Source: an uncultured Clostridia bacterium (lineage in GTDB: Bacteria; Bacillota; Clostridia; Oscillospirales; Ruminococcaceae). Taken from it: a stretch of DNA of 64,000 bases. This document shows positions 1 to 8,440 of the stretch, one piece after another. The stretch covers positions 1 to 64,000 of the forward strand of contig CANQKD010000006.1 of NCBI GenBank assembly GCA_947624375.1, in the 5' to 3' direction. Each line of letters opens with the position of its first letter. Position 1 is the first letter of the stretch. The position numbers and the translations under genes are program-made. Below the pieces are notes generated by a model that made no database searches, was not told the origin of the DNA, and saw only the letters and a list, made by a program, of their open reading frames with translations.

Positions 1-180
1 GGAGTTTTTGGGGAGAAGCGGAGAATGTAGAGCAGTGAGCAGAGGTTGTGGGGCGCGGTCTTGCTTCTTGCCTCTGAGTAAACCGCAGGCATGAAAAACT
101 GCCGCGAGAGATATAAAAACCGTTTCTAACTTCTAACATCTTACCTCTAGCCTCTAATAGGGCAGAATATTCTTCCATCG
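1..180. repeat. Heptad-rich dispersed repeat (module C) at window start
   Basis: No gene is seen here. From about 60 to 165 the sequence is built from degenerate 7-bp units, TTGCTTC/TTGCCTC on one side and TTCTAAC/ATCTTAC/CTCTAGC on the other. They flank a core with GCAGGCATGAAAAACTGCC. The same core and heptads recur near 3105-3215, 5535-5640, 10250-10430, 23680-24600, 24905-25090, 30800-30985 and 34760-34865, always between genes. Confidence 0.7.
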
Positions 181-259
181 GCGTTAGATGGGTGAGCCGT
201 TTCTGTGGGGTAGGCTATGTATATTAGTTATGGTAGATATGAAAAGTAAATTTTTGCAG

Positions 260-545
260 TACGTTATATATCACGTTCCCGCACTACTGACCTCCGTTTC
301 CTTACAAACAAAGCCAATGCGTATTTCGCTATTTAGCCGTAACCACAAAGGCACGAAGTTCCGAGCGAAGAGGTCTCGAATTTTCACCAAGGCTCAGCGC
401 GTGGTCGTAGGTGTCGGGTACAGCGGTCGCAAGCGACCGCGTGAGGAGCTCGAGGGGAAAACCTTAGGGTAGGGAGTGGAGCGCGCGCCCTGCCTTGCAG
501 ATACACTCCCTATATCCCTATGGTTTTCCCCTCGATTAGAGTTGA
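260..545. repeat. Long dispersed repeat (module D), copy 1
   Basis: About 290 bp here is closely matched, in reverse orientation, by 34330-34735. It includes a perfect hairpin GCGGTCGC-AA-GCGACCGC at 423-440 and a shared end segment (ctgccttgcagatacactcc). An open frame of 94 codons (188-472) runs through it and can be partly aligned with a frame in the other copy. There is no convincing ribosome-binding site, and the substitutions do not clearly favour synonymous sites, so I treat it as non-coding repeat. Confidence 0.7.
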
Positions 546-632
546 GCAAACGTATTAGCTTACTCAAAATGAGAAGATAACCGAAGTAGAGTGGAGCGTT
601 TAACAGCTCCGCAGGTGGCGCGTAAGCGCAAA
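540..632 (-). repeat. Dispersed repeat module B, reverse orientation
   Basis: The stretch from AACGTATTAGCTTACTCAAA through the GAGCGTTTAACAGCTCCGC region to GCGCGTAAGCGC is the reverse complement of a module seen in plus orientation at 2691-2800, 31020-31250, 34225-34320 and 63480-63600. The palindrome GCGCgtaaGCGC marks one end. The promoter of fabG must lie in or before this repeat; I see no clear -35/-10 pair. Confidence 0.65.
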
Positions 633-670
633 AATTAGTATATAAAAGAATTTAAAAGGTGGTGCTTGAT

Positions 671-1408
671 ATGGACAAGATACTAAGCGGCAAGACCGCT
701 ATTGTTACAGGCGGCTCGCAGGGGATAGGCGAGGCTATCTCTAAAAGACTCGCTTCTATGGGAGCCGACATAGCTGTTCTTTATGTGGGCAGCGATGAGC
801 CTGCTAAAAAAGTATGCGAGGATATCACAAAGGAATACGGCGTTAAGATAAAAAGCTATTACTGCGATGTTTCAAGCTTTGAAGATGCCAAGAAAACAGT
901 CGCGCAGATAAAGACCGACTTCGGCGGCGCTGCGATACTTGTAAACAACGCAGGCATTACGCGTGACGGACTTATCGTGACTATGAAAGAGGAAGACTTT
1001 GACGCGGTCATAAGCGTGAACCTCAAAGGTGCATACAACATGATACGCCACTGCACGGGGCTTTTCCTGCGCGCGAAAGAGGGTTGCATCATCAACATAA
1101 GCTCTGTTTCGGGTCTTATGGGAAACGCAGGTCAGAGCAACTATGCGGCTTCTAAAGCAGGTCTTGTGGGTCTTACAAAGTCGGTCGCAAAAGAGCTTGC
1201 ACCGCGCTCAATACGCTGCAACGCCATTGCCCCGGGCTTCATACAGACGAGCATGACACAGTCGCAGACGGAAAACCCGCTTTTGAAGATGATACCACTT
1301 GCGAGAATGGGCAGCCCCGAAGATATTGCAGACGCGGCTGAATTTCTGGTAAAGGCAAGCTACGTCACCGGCGAAGTTATAAAGGTAGACGGCGGCATTG
1401 CTATGTAA
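671..1408 (+). CDS. fabG: 3-oxoacyl-[ACP] reductase
   Basis: This short-chain dehydrogenase reduces 3-oxoacyl-ACP with NADPH in each round of type II fatty acid elongation. The 245-residue protein shows the Rossmann motif TGGSQGIG near residue 15, the NNAG motif, the catalytic Tyr158-x3-Lys162 pair (SNYAASK) with the upstream serine, and the family ending GGIAM. I chose the ATG at 671 because AAAGGTGG lies 6-7 bases before it; a GTG at 659 is in frame but sits inside that ribosome site. It is the first gene of a fab/acc operon, and fabF follows after 17 bases. Confidence 0.96.
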   Translation: MDKILSGKTAIVTGGSQGIGEAISKRLASMGADIAVLYVGSDEPAKKVCEDITKEYGVKIKSYYCDVSSFEDAKKTVAQIKTDFGGAAILVNNAGITRDGLIVTMKEEDFDAVISVNLKGAYNMIRHCTGLFLRAKEGCIINISSVSGLMGNAGQSNYAASKAGLVGLTKSVAKELAPRSIRCNAIAPGFIQTSMTQSQTENPLLKMIPLARMGSPEDIADAAEFLVKASYVTGEVIKVDGGIAM

Positions 1409-1425
1409 TTTATATAGGAGAGTAG

Positions 1426-2673
1426 ATGAAAATGGATAACGCTTGGAGAAGAGTTGTAGTTACGGGTCTTGGCGCGGTAACACCGGTTGGAAATAACGTT
1501 GCCGACACCTGGGAGAGCCTTAAAAACGGCAAGAACGGCATTGCGCCGATAACACTTTTTGATACTACTGATTTTAAAGCAAAGCTGGGCGCAGAGGTCA
1601 AGGACTTCAACGTTTTAGATTATATGGAAAAGTCCGATTCGCTGAGGAGCGACAGGTTCACACAGCTTGCCGTTGCCGCCGCCGCACAGGCTTGCTCAGA
1701 CAGCGGCATTGACGGAAATGTTGCGCCTGAGAGATATGCTGTATATTACGGTGTAGGCATAGGCGGTATGGCTACTTTTGAAACGGAGCACACAAAGCTT
1801 ATGGAACGCGGTCCGAAAAGGGTTTCGCCGCTGTTTGTACCTATGATGATACCCAACATGGCGCCGGGTACTATCGCTATAAGACACAACTGTCAGGGTC
1901 CCTCGATGCCTGCTGTTACTGCGTGTGCTTCGGGCTCAAACGCTATAGGCGAGGCTGTAAGGCTTATTCGCCACGGTTACGCAGATGCTGTAATTTCGGG
2001 CGGTGTTGAGTCAACTATAACAAAATGCGCCGTCGCAGGATTTTCAAATATGCAGGCGCTTTCAACTGCTACCGACCCCGATGCGGCATCGCTGCCGTTT
2101 GACAAGAGAAGAGCAGGTTTTGTTATAGGCGAAGGCTCGGTCGCGATCATTCTTGAAGAATACGAACACGCAAAGGCGAGAGGTGCGAAAATATACGGTG
2201 AGGTAGTAGGCTACGGCTCTACCTGCGATGCTCACCACATAACCGCGCCGCACCCCGAGGCTATAGGCGGTGCGAAAGCTATGGAAGATGCCATGGCAGA
2301 GGCTGCTTACACCGAGAGCGATGTTGTTTATGTAAACGCTCACGGCACGGGCACGCCGATGAACGATAAGACTGAAACTATTGCAATAAAGAAAGCTCTG
2401 GGCGAGGAAGCCGCGAGAAGAGCGTATGTGAGCTCGACAAAGTCTATGACGGGACATATGCTCGGTGCGGCAGGAGCAATTGAGGCTATGGCATGCATAC
2501 TTGCACTGCGCGACGGCATTATTCCGCCGACGATAAATCTCAACGAGCCCGACCCCGAGTGCGATCTTAACTATGTGCCGCACACGGCTGTAAAGGCTGA
2601 TATAACGCTTGCGCTGTCAAACTCGCTGGGCTTCGGCGGTCACAACGCCTGCCTTGCGTTCAGGAAGATGTAA
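1426..2673 (+). CDS. fabF: 3-oxoacyl-[ACP] synthase II
   Basis: This condensing enzyme elongates acyl-ACP with malonyl-ACP. The 415-residue length is normal for FabF. The catalytic triad is visible: Cys167 in TACASGSNA, His306 in HGTGTPMND and His344 in SMTGHMLGA. The C-terminal LGFGGHNA loop is typical of the KAS family. AGGAG lies five bases before the ATG at 1426. After it, 620 bp of dispersed repeat separates it from accB, although the gene order and direction argue that they form one pathway operon. Confidence 0.97.
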   Translation: MKMDNAWRRVVVTGLGAVTPVGNNVADTWESLKNGKNGIAPITLFDTTDFKAKLGAEVKDFNVLDYMEKSDSLRSDRFTQLAVAAAAQACSDSGIDGNVAPERYAVYYGVGIGGMATFETEHTKLMERGPKRVSPLFVPMMIPNMAPGTIAIRHNCQGPSMPAVTACASGSNAIGEAVRLIRHGYADAVISGGVESTITKCAVAGFSNMQALSTATDPDAASLPFDKRRAGFVIGEGSVAIILEEYEHAKARGAKIYGEVVGYGSTCDAHHITAPHPEAIGGAKAMEDAMAEAAYTESDVVYVNAHGTGTPMNDKTETIAIKKALGEEAARRAYVSSTKSMTGHMLGAAGAIEAMACILALRDGIIPPTINLNEPDPECDLNYVPHTAVKADITLALSNSLGFGGHNACLAFRKM

Positions 2674-2690
2674 AGGGTAAAATTAAGTTT

Positions 2691-3211
2691 GCGCTTACGC
2701 GCAGCCTGCGGAGCTGTTCAACGCCATCTGTACTTTGGATTTCTTCTCATTTTGAGTGTGTCAATACGTTTAAGCATTTTGTGTTATGAATTTTTCATGT
2801 TGAACGGCGTTCCAGAATGGAACGCGGAAAGAGAGCTAAGTTTTTTCAAAGGAGAGGCTCTCTCTTGCAGAGCCTCTCCTCTGCTAAAACAGTCCACAGG
2901 ACTGTTTTAGCATTCACCTCTTGCAGAGCGCACGTTGTGTTTCGGGGGCGCCGCCCCCGTACCCCTGCAAGCCTTTTGAAAAAGGCTTGACCGAAAACTT
3001 TTAGTTTCTTGACAAGAATTAAAAGTTTTGTGTACTTAGCGGTCAATGTGTGCGCTCCTGCGTGCTGCGAAAGCAGCAACATTATTACACGCAAAAGTTG
3101 GAATTACAACTTCTTGCTTCTTGCTTCTTGTAAAACGCAGGTATGAAAAGTTGCCGCAAAGCCTTAAAAACCATTTCTAACATCTAACCTCTAACATCTG
3201 ATATCTAACCT
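2691..3211 (+). repeat. Composite repeat: module B + five-hairpin module A + module C
   Basis: This fills the fabF-accB gap. Module B (2691-2800) starts with GCGCTTACGCGC. Module A then has these hairpins: H0 GCGTTCC/GGAACGC (2807-2825), H1 GGAGAGGCTC/GAGCCTCTCC with loop TCTCTTGCA (2851-2879), H2 GCTAAAACAGTCC/GGACTGTTTTAGC (2883-2911), H3 CGGGGGC/GCCCCCG (2943-2959), H4 CAAGCCTTTT/AAAAGGCTTG (2968-2989) and H5 AAAACTTTTA/TAAAAGTTTT (2994-3029). Heptad module C ends it at 3105-3211. No gene is seen. Confidence 0.85.
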
Positions 3212-3295
3212 TTGGTAGCGCCGCTTTTTGATATATCTGCACTTCAAAATATAAACGAAAAAAATAATATTCTATATAAGGAGGCTATTTCAGAT

Positions 3296-3718
3296 ATGAA
3301 AGAGTCCGATATAAGAAAATACGCCGAGCTTATGAAAGAGCTTGACCTTACCGCGCTGGAGATAAACGAAAACGGCGTAAGACTGGAGCGCACACCGATC
3401 GCGGTGGCTGCCGCGTCCGTTTCTGCGCCCGTTCAGAGCGCGCCTGCCGCGGCTGCAAAACCTGCCGCTGACGACGGCTGCTTTGTTGTAAGATCTCCGA
3501 TAGTGGGGGTATTTTACGCCGCGCCTGCCGAGAACGCTGAGCCGTTCGTTTCGCTGGGCGACAAGATACAGCAGGGCAAAACTCTTTGCATAATCGAAGC
3601 TATGAAGATGATGAACGAGATAACCGCTGAGGTCGGCGGCGAGATAGCCGAAATATGCGTAACCAACGGTCAGGTGGTCGAGTTCGGCACGGAGCTTTTC
3701 AAAATAAGGAGGGCTTGA
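3296..3718 (+). CDS. accB: Biotin carboxyl carrier protein of acetyl-CoA carboxylase
   Basis: AccB carries the biotin that AccC carboxylates and from which AccD/AccA transfer CO2 to acetyl-CoA. The 140-residue protein has a short N-terminal helix region, an Ala/Pro-rich linker (about residues 42-65) and a C-terminal biotinyl domain with the motif EAMKMMNE; the biotinylated lysine is Lys104. I start at ATG 3296, which is preceded by AAGGAGG at 3278-3284. A longer in-frame start at 3212 has no ribosome site. fabZ starts one base after its stop. Confidence 0.95.
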   Translation: MKESDIRKYAELMKELDLTALEINENGVRLERTPIAVAAASVSAPVQSAPAAAAKPAADDGCFVVRSPIVGVFYAAPAENAEPFVSLGDKIQQGKTLCIIEAMKMMNEITAEVGGEIAEICVTNGQVVEFGTELFKIRRA

Positions 3719-3719
3719 G

Positions 3720-4139
3720 ATGCAGCGCGAGGACATTATGAAAATACTCCCCCACAGGGATAATATGCTGCTTTTGGACGATGCCGAGAACGTTGACGGC
3801 GAGGCTGTTGCGCATTATAAGGTGCGCGGAGATGAGTTCTTTCTGAAAGGTCACTTCCCGGGCAACCCTATCGTGCCGGGCGTAATTCTTTGCGAGATAC
3901 TGGCACAGTCAGCGTGCGTGCTTTTGCAGGACGCTATAAGCGAGGGCAAGCTGCCTGTTTACACGGGGCTCAACAATGTGAAGTTCCGCTCATCGGTGCG
4001 CCCCGGCGATACCATTGAAACGCGCTGCACTATAACGAGAGCAAAACCGCCTTTCTATTTTGCAAAGGGCACGGCTTGCGTTGACGGCAAAGTGGCAGTG
4101 GCAGCGGAATTTTCGTTTGCCGTTACCGACAAAAAATGA
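3720..4139 (+). CDS. fabZ: 3-hydroxyacyl-[ACP] dehydratase
   Basis: This enzyme dehydrates 3-hydroxyacyl-ACP to trans-2-enoyl-ACP. It is a 139-residue hot-dog-fold protein with the hallmark GHFPGNPIVPGV around residue 50, containing the catalytic His, and the downstream Glu in CEILAQS. The start lies one base after accB, with AGGAGG inside the end of accB, so the two are translationally tight. It sits between two acetyl-CoA carboxylase genes, as is common in Firmicutes. Confidence 0.96.
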   Translation: MQREDIMKILPHRDNMLLLDDAENVDGEAVAHYKVRGDEFFLKGHFPGNPIVPGVILCEILAQSACVLLQDAISEGKLPVYTGLNNVKFRSSVRPGDTIETRCTITRAKPPFYFAKGTACVDGKVAVAAEFSFAVTDKK

Positions 4140-4161
4140 TCTGCGAAGCGGAGATTGAGAA

Positions 4162-5469
4162 ATGTTTTCAAAAATACTTATCGCCAACCGCGGCGAGATA
4201 GCGGTAAGGATAATAAGAGCCTGCAAGGAAATGGGCATTGCCACTGTGGCGGTGTATTCGCAGGCTGATAAAAACGCCCTGCACGTTGCCCTTGCTGACG
4301 AAAGCTACTGCATTGGCGCTCCCGAGGCAAGCGAGAGCTATCTTAACGAAAATCAGATAGTCAGCACTGCTATACTTTCGGGCGCGCAGGCAATACACCC
4401 CGGCTACGGCTTTTTGTCAGAAAATGCGCATTTTGCACGTCTTTGCCGAAAGAACGGCATTGTTTTCATAGGTCCCGACCCCGAGGGCATGGAAAGGCTC
4501 AGCGACAAGGCGGTGCTCAAGGAGCTTATCTCGGATACTCATCTTTCGGTAATACCGGGCACAAAGGCGCTGTCATCGGCAGATGAGGCCAAAAAAGCCG
4601 CTGAAAAGCTGGGCTACCCTGTTATGCTCAAAGCGTGCGCGGGCGGCGGCGGCAGAGGCATAAGGCTTATACGCAGCGAGGACGAGATAGAAGATAACTA
4701 TATGCAGGCGACAGCAGAAGCAGCTTCGGCTTTTGGCGACGGTTCTGTGTATCTTGAAAAGTATGTTTTCCCTGCGCGTCATGTTGAGTTGCAGATAATG
4801 GCTGACGAGGACGGCAATGTTGTCTGCCTTGGTGAGCGCGACTGCTCTATGCAGAGGCGAAACCAGAAGCTTATTGAAGAAACGCCGTCTCCTGCGGTAG
4901 ATAAGGCGCAGAGAGATAAGATAATAGAGCTTGCGATAGACGCCGTGAAGAAGATAGGCTATGTGGGTCTTGGCACGATGGAATTTCTGCTTGATAAAGA
5001 GGGCAATTTCTGGTTTATGGAGATGAATGTGCGCTTGCAGGTTGAGCACTGTGTTACAGAAATGCTTACCGGCATTGACCTTGTAAAGTGGCAGATACGC
5101 ATAGCGGCAGGTATTGGCATAAACTTTGAGCAGAAAAATATCCGTATGCGCGGAAGTGCGATAGAATGCAGGATAAACGCGCAAAGCTGCGGCACGCTTT
5201 CTATGCTGCACATACCGGGAGGCCCGTTCGTGAGGTTTGATACCAGCCTTGTTGAGGGCGTTTCGGTATCGCCGTATTATGATTCGCTTATAGGCAAGCT
5301 GATAGTTCACGCAGGCACGAGGGAAGAGGCTCTGAGAAAAATGCGTGCGGCTCTGTGCGAGCTTGTGATAGAGGGCATAGCTACGAACATTGAAGAGCAG
5401 CTGCGCATAATAGATGACGACCGATTTATTTCGGGGGATTATGACCTCACGTTTATGGGGAACAGATAA
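4162..5469 (+). CDS. accC: Biotin carboxylase subunit of acetyl-CoA carboxylase
   Basis: AccC is an ATP-grasp enzyme that carboxylates the biotin on AccB. The N-terminus FSKILIANRGEIAVRI, the glycine-rich ATP loop KACAGGGGRGIR, and EMNxRxQVEH near residue 290 are all present. At 435 residues it is slightly shorter than the usual 445-450. Two normally conserved stretches differ: EMNVRLQVEHCVTEM has Cys where Pro is usual, and AIECRINAQSCGTLSMLHIPG departs from the usual AIECRINAE form. The active-site residues are kept, so I call it functional. A 1.28-kb repeat region follows. Confidence 0.95.
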   Translation: MFSKILIANRGEIAVRIIRACKEMGIATVAVYSQADKNALHVALADESYCIGAPEASESYLNENQIVSTAILSGAQAIHPGYGFLSENAHFARLCRKNGIVFIGPDPEGMERLSDKAVLKELISDTHLSVIPGTKALSSADEAKKAAEKLGYPVMLKACAGGGGRGIRLIRSEDEIEDNYMQATAEAASAFGDGSVYLEKYVFPARHVELQIMADEDGNVVCLGERDCSMQRRNQKLIEETPSPAVDKAQRDKIIELAIDAVKKIGYVGLGTMEFLLDKEGNFWFMEMNVRLQVEHCVTEMLTGIDLVKWQIRIAAGIGINFEQKNIRMRGSAIECRINAQSCGTLSMLHIPGGPFVRFDTSLVEGVSVSPYYDSLIGKLIVHAGTREEALRKMRAALCELVIEGIATNIEEQLRIIDDDRFISGDYDLTFMGNR

Positions 5470-5534
5470 AGCTTTGCTTGGAATAGTTAAGAAGCGGAAA
5501 ATTCACATACAGCGCGGCTTCCGGTTGCCAAAGG

Positions 5535-5965
5535 GCAGAAGTGAGAAGTTAGAGGTTAGAAATGGGTTTACAGCCTTTGAGACAGATTTTCATTTCTGCG
5601 GTATAGAGTTAGAGGCAAGAGGCAAGATGTTGTGACTTCAACTTTTGTGAGTAATAATGTCGCTGCTTTCGCAGGGCGCTCACACATTGATTGCCACAAC
5701 GCGCAAAGGTTTCAGGTCTTGTCAAGAAAATAAAAGTTTTCGATCGACCCTTTTTCAAAAGGGTCGTCAAGGTCGCAGCGTATGCAAGCATACGCCGGGT
5801 GAAACCCTCGTCGCCTGCGGTCGCTTGCGAACGCTACCGCAGCACGGCGAAATCCCCATACGGTAGGCGCTCTGCAAGAGGTGAATTAGAAAACAGTCCT
5901 GTGGACTGTTTTCTAAGAGGAGAGGCTCTGCAAGAGAGAGCCTCTCCTTTGAGAAAACTTTAGCT
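5535..5965 (-). repeat. Module C and five-hairpin module A, reverse orientation
   Basis: Heptad module C occupies about 5535-5640. Module A in reverse occupies about 5715-5965. Its H2 stem is TTAGAAAACAGTCC/GGACTGTTTTCTAA (5886-5916), a paired variant of the one at 2883. H4 is CGACCCTTTT/AAAAGGGTCG type, unlike the CAAGCC type at 2968. H3 is replaced by GCGTATGC/GCATACGC (about 5778-5796) and a longer GC-rich arm. No gene is seen from 5470 to 6747. Confidence 0.8.
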
Positions 5966-6269
5966 ATCTTCCCTGTGCGCTTGCGTGCGCAATAGCTATT
6001 TGTATTTTCGCTGCTTTCGCAGCACCTGCGGAGCAGAATTAGTGAATAGTGAATATTGAATAACGAATAGTTTAGAGTTAAGGAGCGGCTTACGCCGCGG
6101 ATTTTAAAAGTTTTATGTACCAACACAGATAGTACGTGCATTAGATATTTTTACACCCACCCTCAGACCGCCCAAAAGAAAGACGGCTGGCAGAATATTC
6201 TTCCAGCAACTGCTCTTGGTGGAAAGATATTAGATAGATTTGTTTTATTTGAATTTTACACGTTATTTG

Positions 6270-6490
6270 GCGTTCTCTGAGAGAACGCGGAAAGAGAGAT
6301 ATGGCTTCTCAAAGGAAAATCCCTCTCTTGCAGGGATTTTCCTCTTGTGAAATAGTCCACCGGACTATTTCACAATTCACCTTTTTCGGAGCGCACTCCG
6401 TATTGTGGGGCTCTGCCCCACACCCTGCAAGCCTTTTGAAAAAGGCTTGACCGAAAACTTTTCCTTTCTTGACAGGGCTTAAAAGCTTTG
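6270..6490 (+). repeat. Five-hairpin repeat module A, divergent stems
   Basis: This copy keeps the same order of hairpins with different stem sequences. H0 is GCGTTCTC/GAGAACGC (6270-6288). H1 is AGGAAAATCCC/GGGATTTTCCT (6313-6343) with the constant loop TCTCTTGCA. H2 is TGTGAAATAGTCC/GGACTATTTCACA (6346-6374). H3 is TGTGGGGC/GCCCCACA (6404-6422). H4 is CAAGCCTTTT/AAAAGGCTTG (6428-6449). Every substitution in one arm is matched in the other. It faces the reverse copy at 5715-5965. Confidence 0.85.
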
Positions 6491-6541
6491 CATACTGTGG
6501 GATTTTTAGATATGCGCTTTTTGCTCTAAACGGACTGTGCA

Positions 6542-6628
6542 AAAGAATTACGGTTTTGTTTTCTGAAAGGCTTCAGACTTTCAGAAAGCAAAATCGCCGC
6601 CCCACTTTCGGCGGCGAAGTAATTCTTT
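6542..6628. other. Predicted three-way-junction structure upstream of accD
   Basis: A closing stem AAAGAATTAC (6542-6551) pairs perfectly with GTAATTCTTT (6619-6628). Inside it are two hairpins: TTTTGTTTTCTGAAAG with CTTTCAGAAAGCAAAA (6554-6569/6578-6593, one G-T pair) and CGCCGCC with GGCGGCG (6595-6601/6610-6616). It lies 119 bases before the accD start and could be part of the accD leader RNA, or a palindromic insertion. I recognise no known riboswitch. Confidence 0.6.
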
Positions 6629-6747
6629 CATTGTGGCTTGGAGGCTTAAGCCGACAAGACACTGAGCTCCAGCAGGTTGCGCGACAGCGCGAAATATATA
6701 GGCAACATTAAACATATACAAATTTTAATTTGGTTGGTGAAAATAAA

Positions 6748-7599
6748 ATGGCATTACTGAATTTTCTTAAACCGAAAAATCAGCTGGAAGAGGGCGGAAG
6801 AACTGCCGCGCCCATTCAGCAGGATGCAGGTGAACCCGAGAAGACCTGCCCGAACTGTCACAAAGAAATACCTATCAGCCAGCTGTGGGCGAACAGTCTG
6901 GTGTGCCCGTGCGGCTATCACTTCCGCATGAAAGCGCGCCACCGCATCAACATGACCGTTGACAAGGGCACTTTCAAGGAAATGTTCTCAGACTTGCAGT
7001 CAACAGATCCGCTGCTGTTTCCCGGCTATCAGCAGAAGCTCGAAACGGTCGGCAACGCAAGCGGCGAGACCGAGGCGGTCATATGCGGCACTGCGCAGAT
7101 AGGCAAGCAGGATTGCTGTCTTTTTGTCATGGAGCCGTATTTCATGATGGGCAGCATGGGCAGCGTTGTCGGCGAGAAGATAACAAGGCTGTTTGAATAC
7201 GCGCTGCAAAACCGTCTGCCTGTTATAGGATTTACAGTTTCGGGCGGCGCGAGAATGCAGGAGGGGCTTGTTTCCCTTATGCAGATGGCTAAAACGAGCG
7301 CGGCTGTAAAACGGCACAGCGATGCAGGGCTTTTGTATATCGCCGTGCTTACCGACCCGACGACGGGCGGCGTTACTGCAAGTTTTGCTATGGAAGCCGA
7401 TATTATTCTTGCAGAGCCCGATGCGACGGTCGGTTTTGCAGGCGCAAGAGTTATTGAGCAGACGACCAAAAAGGCTCTGCCAAAGGGCTTTCAGAAGGCT
7501 GATTTCGTACTGAAGCACGGTTTTATCGATCAGATAGTGCCGCGCAGAGAACAGAAAAAACTCCTCGCGGAGCTTTTGAATATGCATAATGGGGGTTAA
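6748..7599 (+). CDS. accD: Acetyl-CoA carboxylase carboxyltransferase beta subunit
   Basis: With AccA this forms the carboxyltransferase that makes malonyl-CoA. The 283-residue protein has an N-terminal zinc ribbon followed by a crotonase-fold domain ([24 protein letters not shown]). The zinc ribbon reads CPNC...VCPCGYH: the second pair is Cys-x-Cys instead of the usual Cys-x2-Cys, one residue short. ATG 6748 is preferred, with GGTTGGTG upstream; an in-frame TTG at 6730 is possible. The accA start follows within five bases. Confidence 0.95.
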   Translation: MALLNFLKPKNQLEEGGRTAAPIQQDAGEPEKTCPNCHKEIPISQLWANSLVCPCGYHFRMKARHRINMTVDKGTFKEMFSDLQSTDPLLFPGYQQKLETVGNASGETEAVICGTAQIGKQDCCLFVMEPYFMMGSMGSVVGEKITRLFEYALQNRLPVIGFTVSGGARMQEGLVSLMQMAKTSAAVKRHSDAGLLYIAVLTDPTTGGVTASFAMEADIILAEPDATVGFAGARVIEQTTKKALPKGFQKADFVLKHGFIDQIVPRREQKKLLAELLNMHNGG

Positions 7600-7603
7600 G
7601 ACA

Positions 7604-8404
7604 ATGGGTCAGACACCTTATGACAGAGTAAAGCAGGCCCGCAGCATAAACAGACCTACGGGCGGCGATTACATCAGAAACATTTTTACAAACTTTATAG
7701 AGCTGCACGGCGACAGACGCTTCTCCGATGATCCTGCGATAGTCGGCGGTATTGCGCGGCTTGAAGGCACGCCCGTTACTGTTATAGCGATAGACAAAGG
7801 TCACACCACGAAAGAAAGGGTGGCTAAAAACTTCGGCGCGCCCCACCCCGAGGGCTACAGAAAGGCTCTGCGGCTTATGAAGCAGGCTGAAAAGTTCGGC
7901 AGACCTATCGTTTGCTTTATAGATACCTCGGGCGCATACTGCGGCATTGGCGCTGAAGAACGCGGTCAGGGGCAGGCGATTGCAGAGAACCTTATGGAAA
8001 TGACTACCCTTTGTGTGCCGATAATCTCTATTCTGATAGGCGAGGGCGGCAGCGGCGGCGCGTTGGCTCTTGCGGTGGCAGACAGGGTATACATGATGCA
8101 AAATTCTGTGTATTCTGTAATTTCTCCCGAGGGCTGCGCGAGCATTCTGTGGAAAGACTCAGCAAAGGCAGAGGCGGCGGCGGCAAGTCTGCGGCTTACT
8201 GCTGAAGATGCGAAGTTTTTGGGTATTATAGAAAAGGTGCTTTCCGAAAAAGAGATCGGCACAAAACCTTTCTACGACAGGCTGCGAGCTATGCTTGTTG
8301 AAGATCTGTCGCAGCTTACGGAAGAACCTGAGCTTATACAGAAGCGTTACGAGCGTTTCCGCAAGATAGGCAGCGAGACCAGGAGCACGGCTGTCGGACA
8401 GTAA
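7604..8404 (+). CDS. accA: Acetyl-CoA carboxylase carboxyltransferase alpha subunit
   Basis: This is the partner of AccD. The 266-residue protein carries the crotonase-type oxyanion motif [12 protein letters not shown] and [16 protein letters not shown], both typical of AccA. I start at ATG 7604, eight bases after a GGGGG stretch. An ATG at 7589 overlapping the end of accD is also in frame. At 266 residues it is the short Firmicutes-type AccA, without the N-terminal extension seen in proteobacteria. An acyl-CoA synthetase gene follows after 36 bases. Confidence 0.95.
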   Translation: MGQTPYDRVKQARSINRPTGGDYIRNIFTNFIELHGDRRFSDDPAIVGGIARLEGTPVTVIAIDKGHTTKERVAKNFGAPHPEGYRKALRLMKQAEKFGRPIVCFIDTSGAYCGIGAEERGQGQAIAENLMEMTTLCVPIISILIGEGGSGGALALAVADRVYMMQNSVYSVISPEGCASILWKDSAKAEAAAASLRLTAEDAKFLGIIEKVLSEKEIGTKPFYDRLRAMLVEDLSQLTEEPELIQKRYERFRKIGSETRSTAVGQ

Positions 8405-8440
8405 ACTAACAAAATATCAATAAAAAGAGGACAACGTATA

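Noticed and set aside
188-472. 94-codon open frame in the first repeat, with a similar frame in 34519-34824
   Set aside because: There is no ribosome-binding site, it lies inside a dispersed repeat with internal hairpins, and the substitutions between copies often change the residue. I report the repeat, not a gene.
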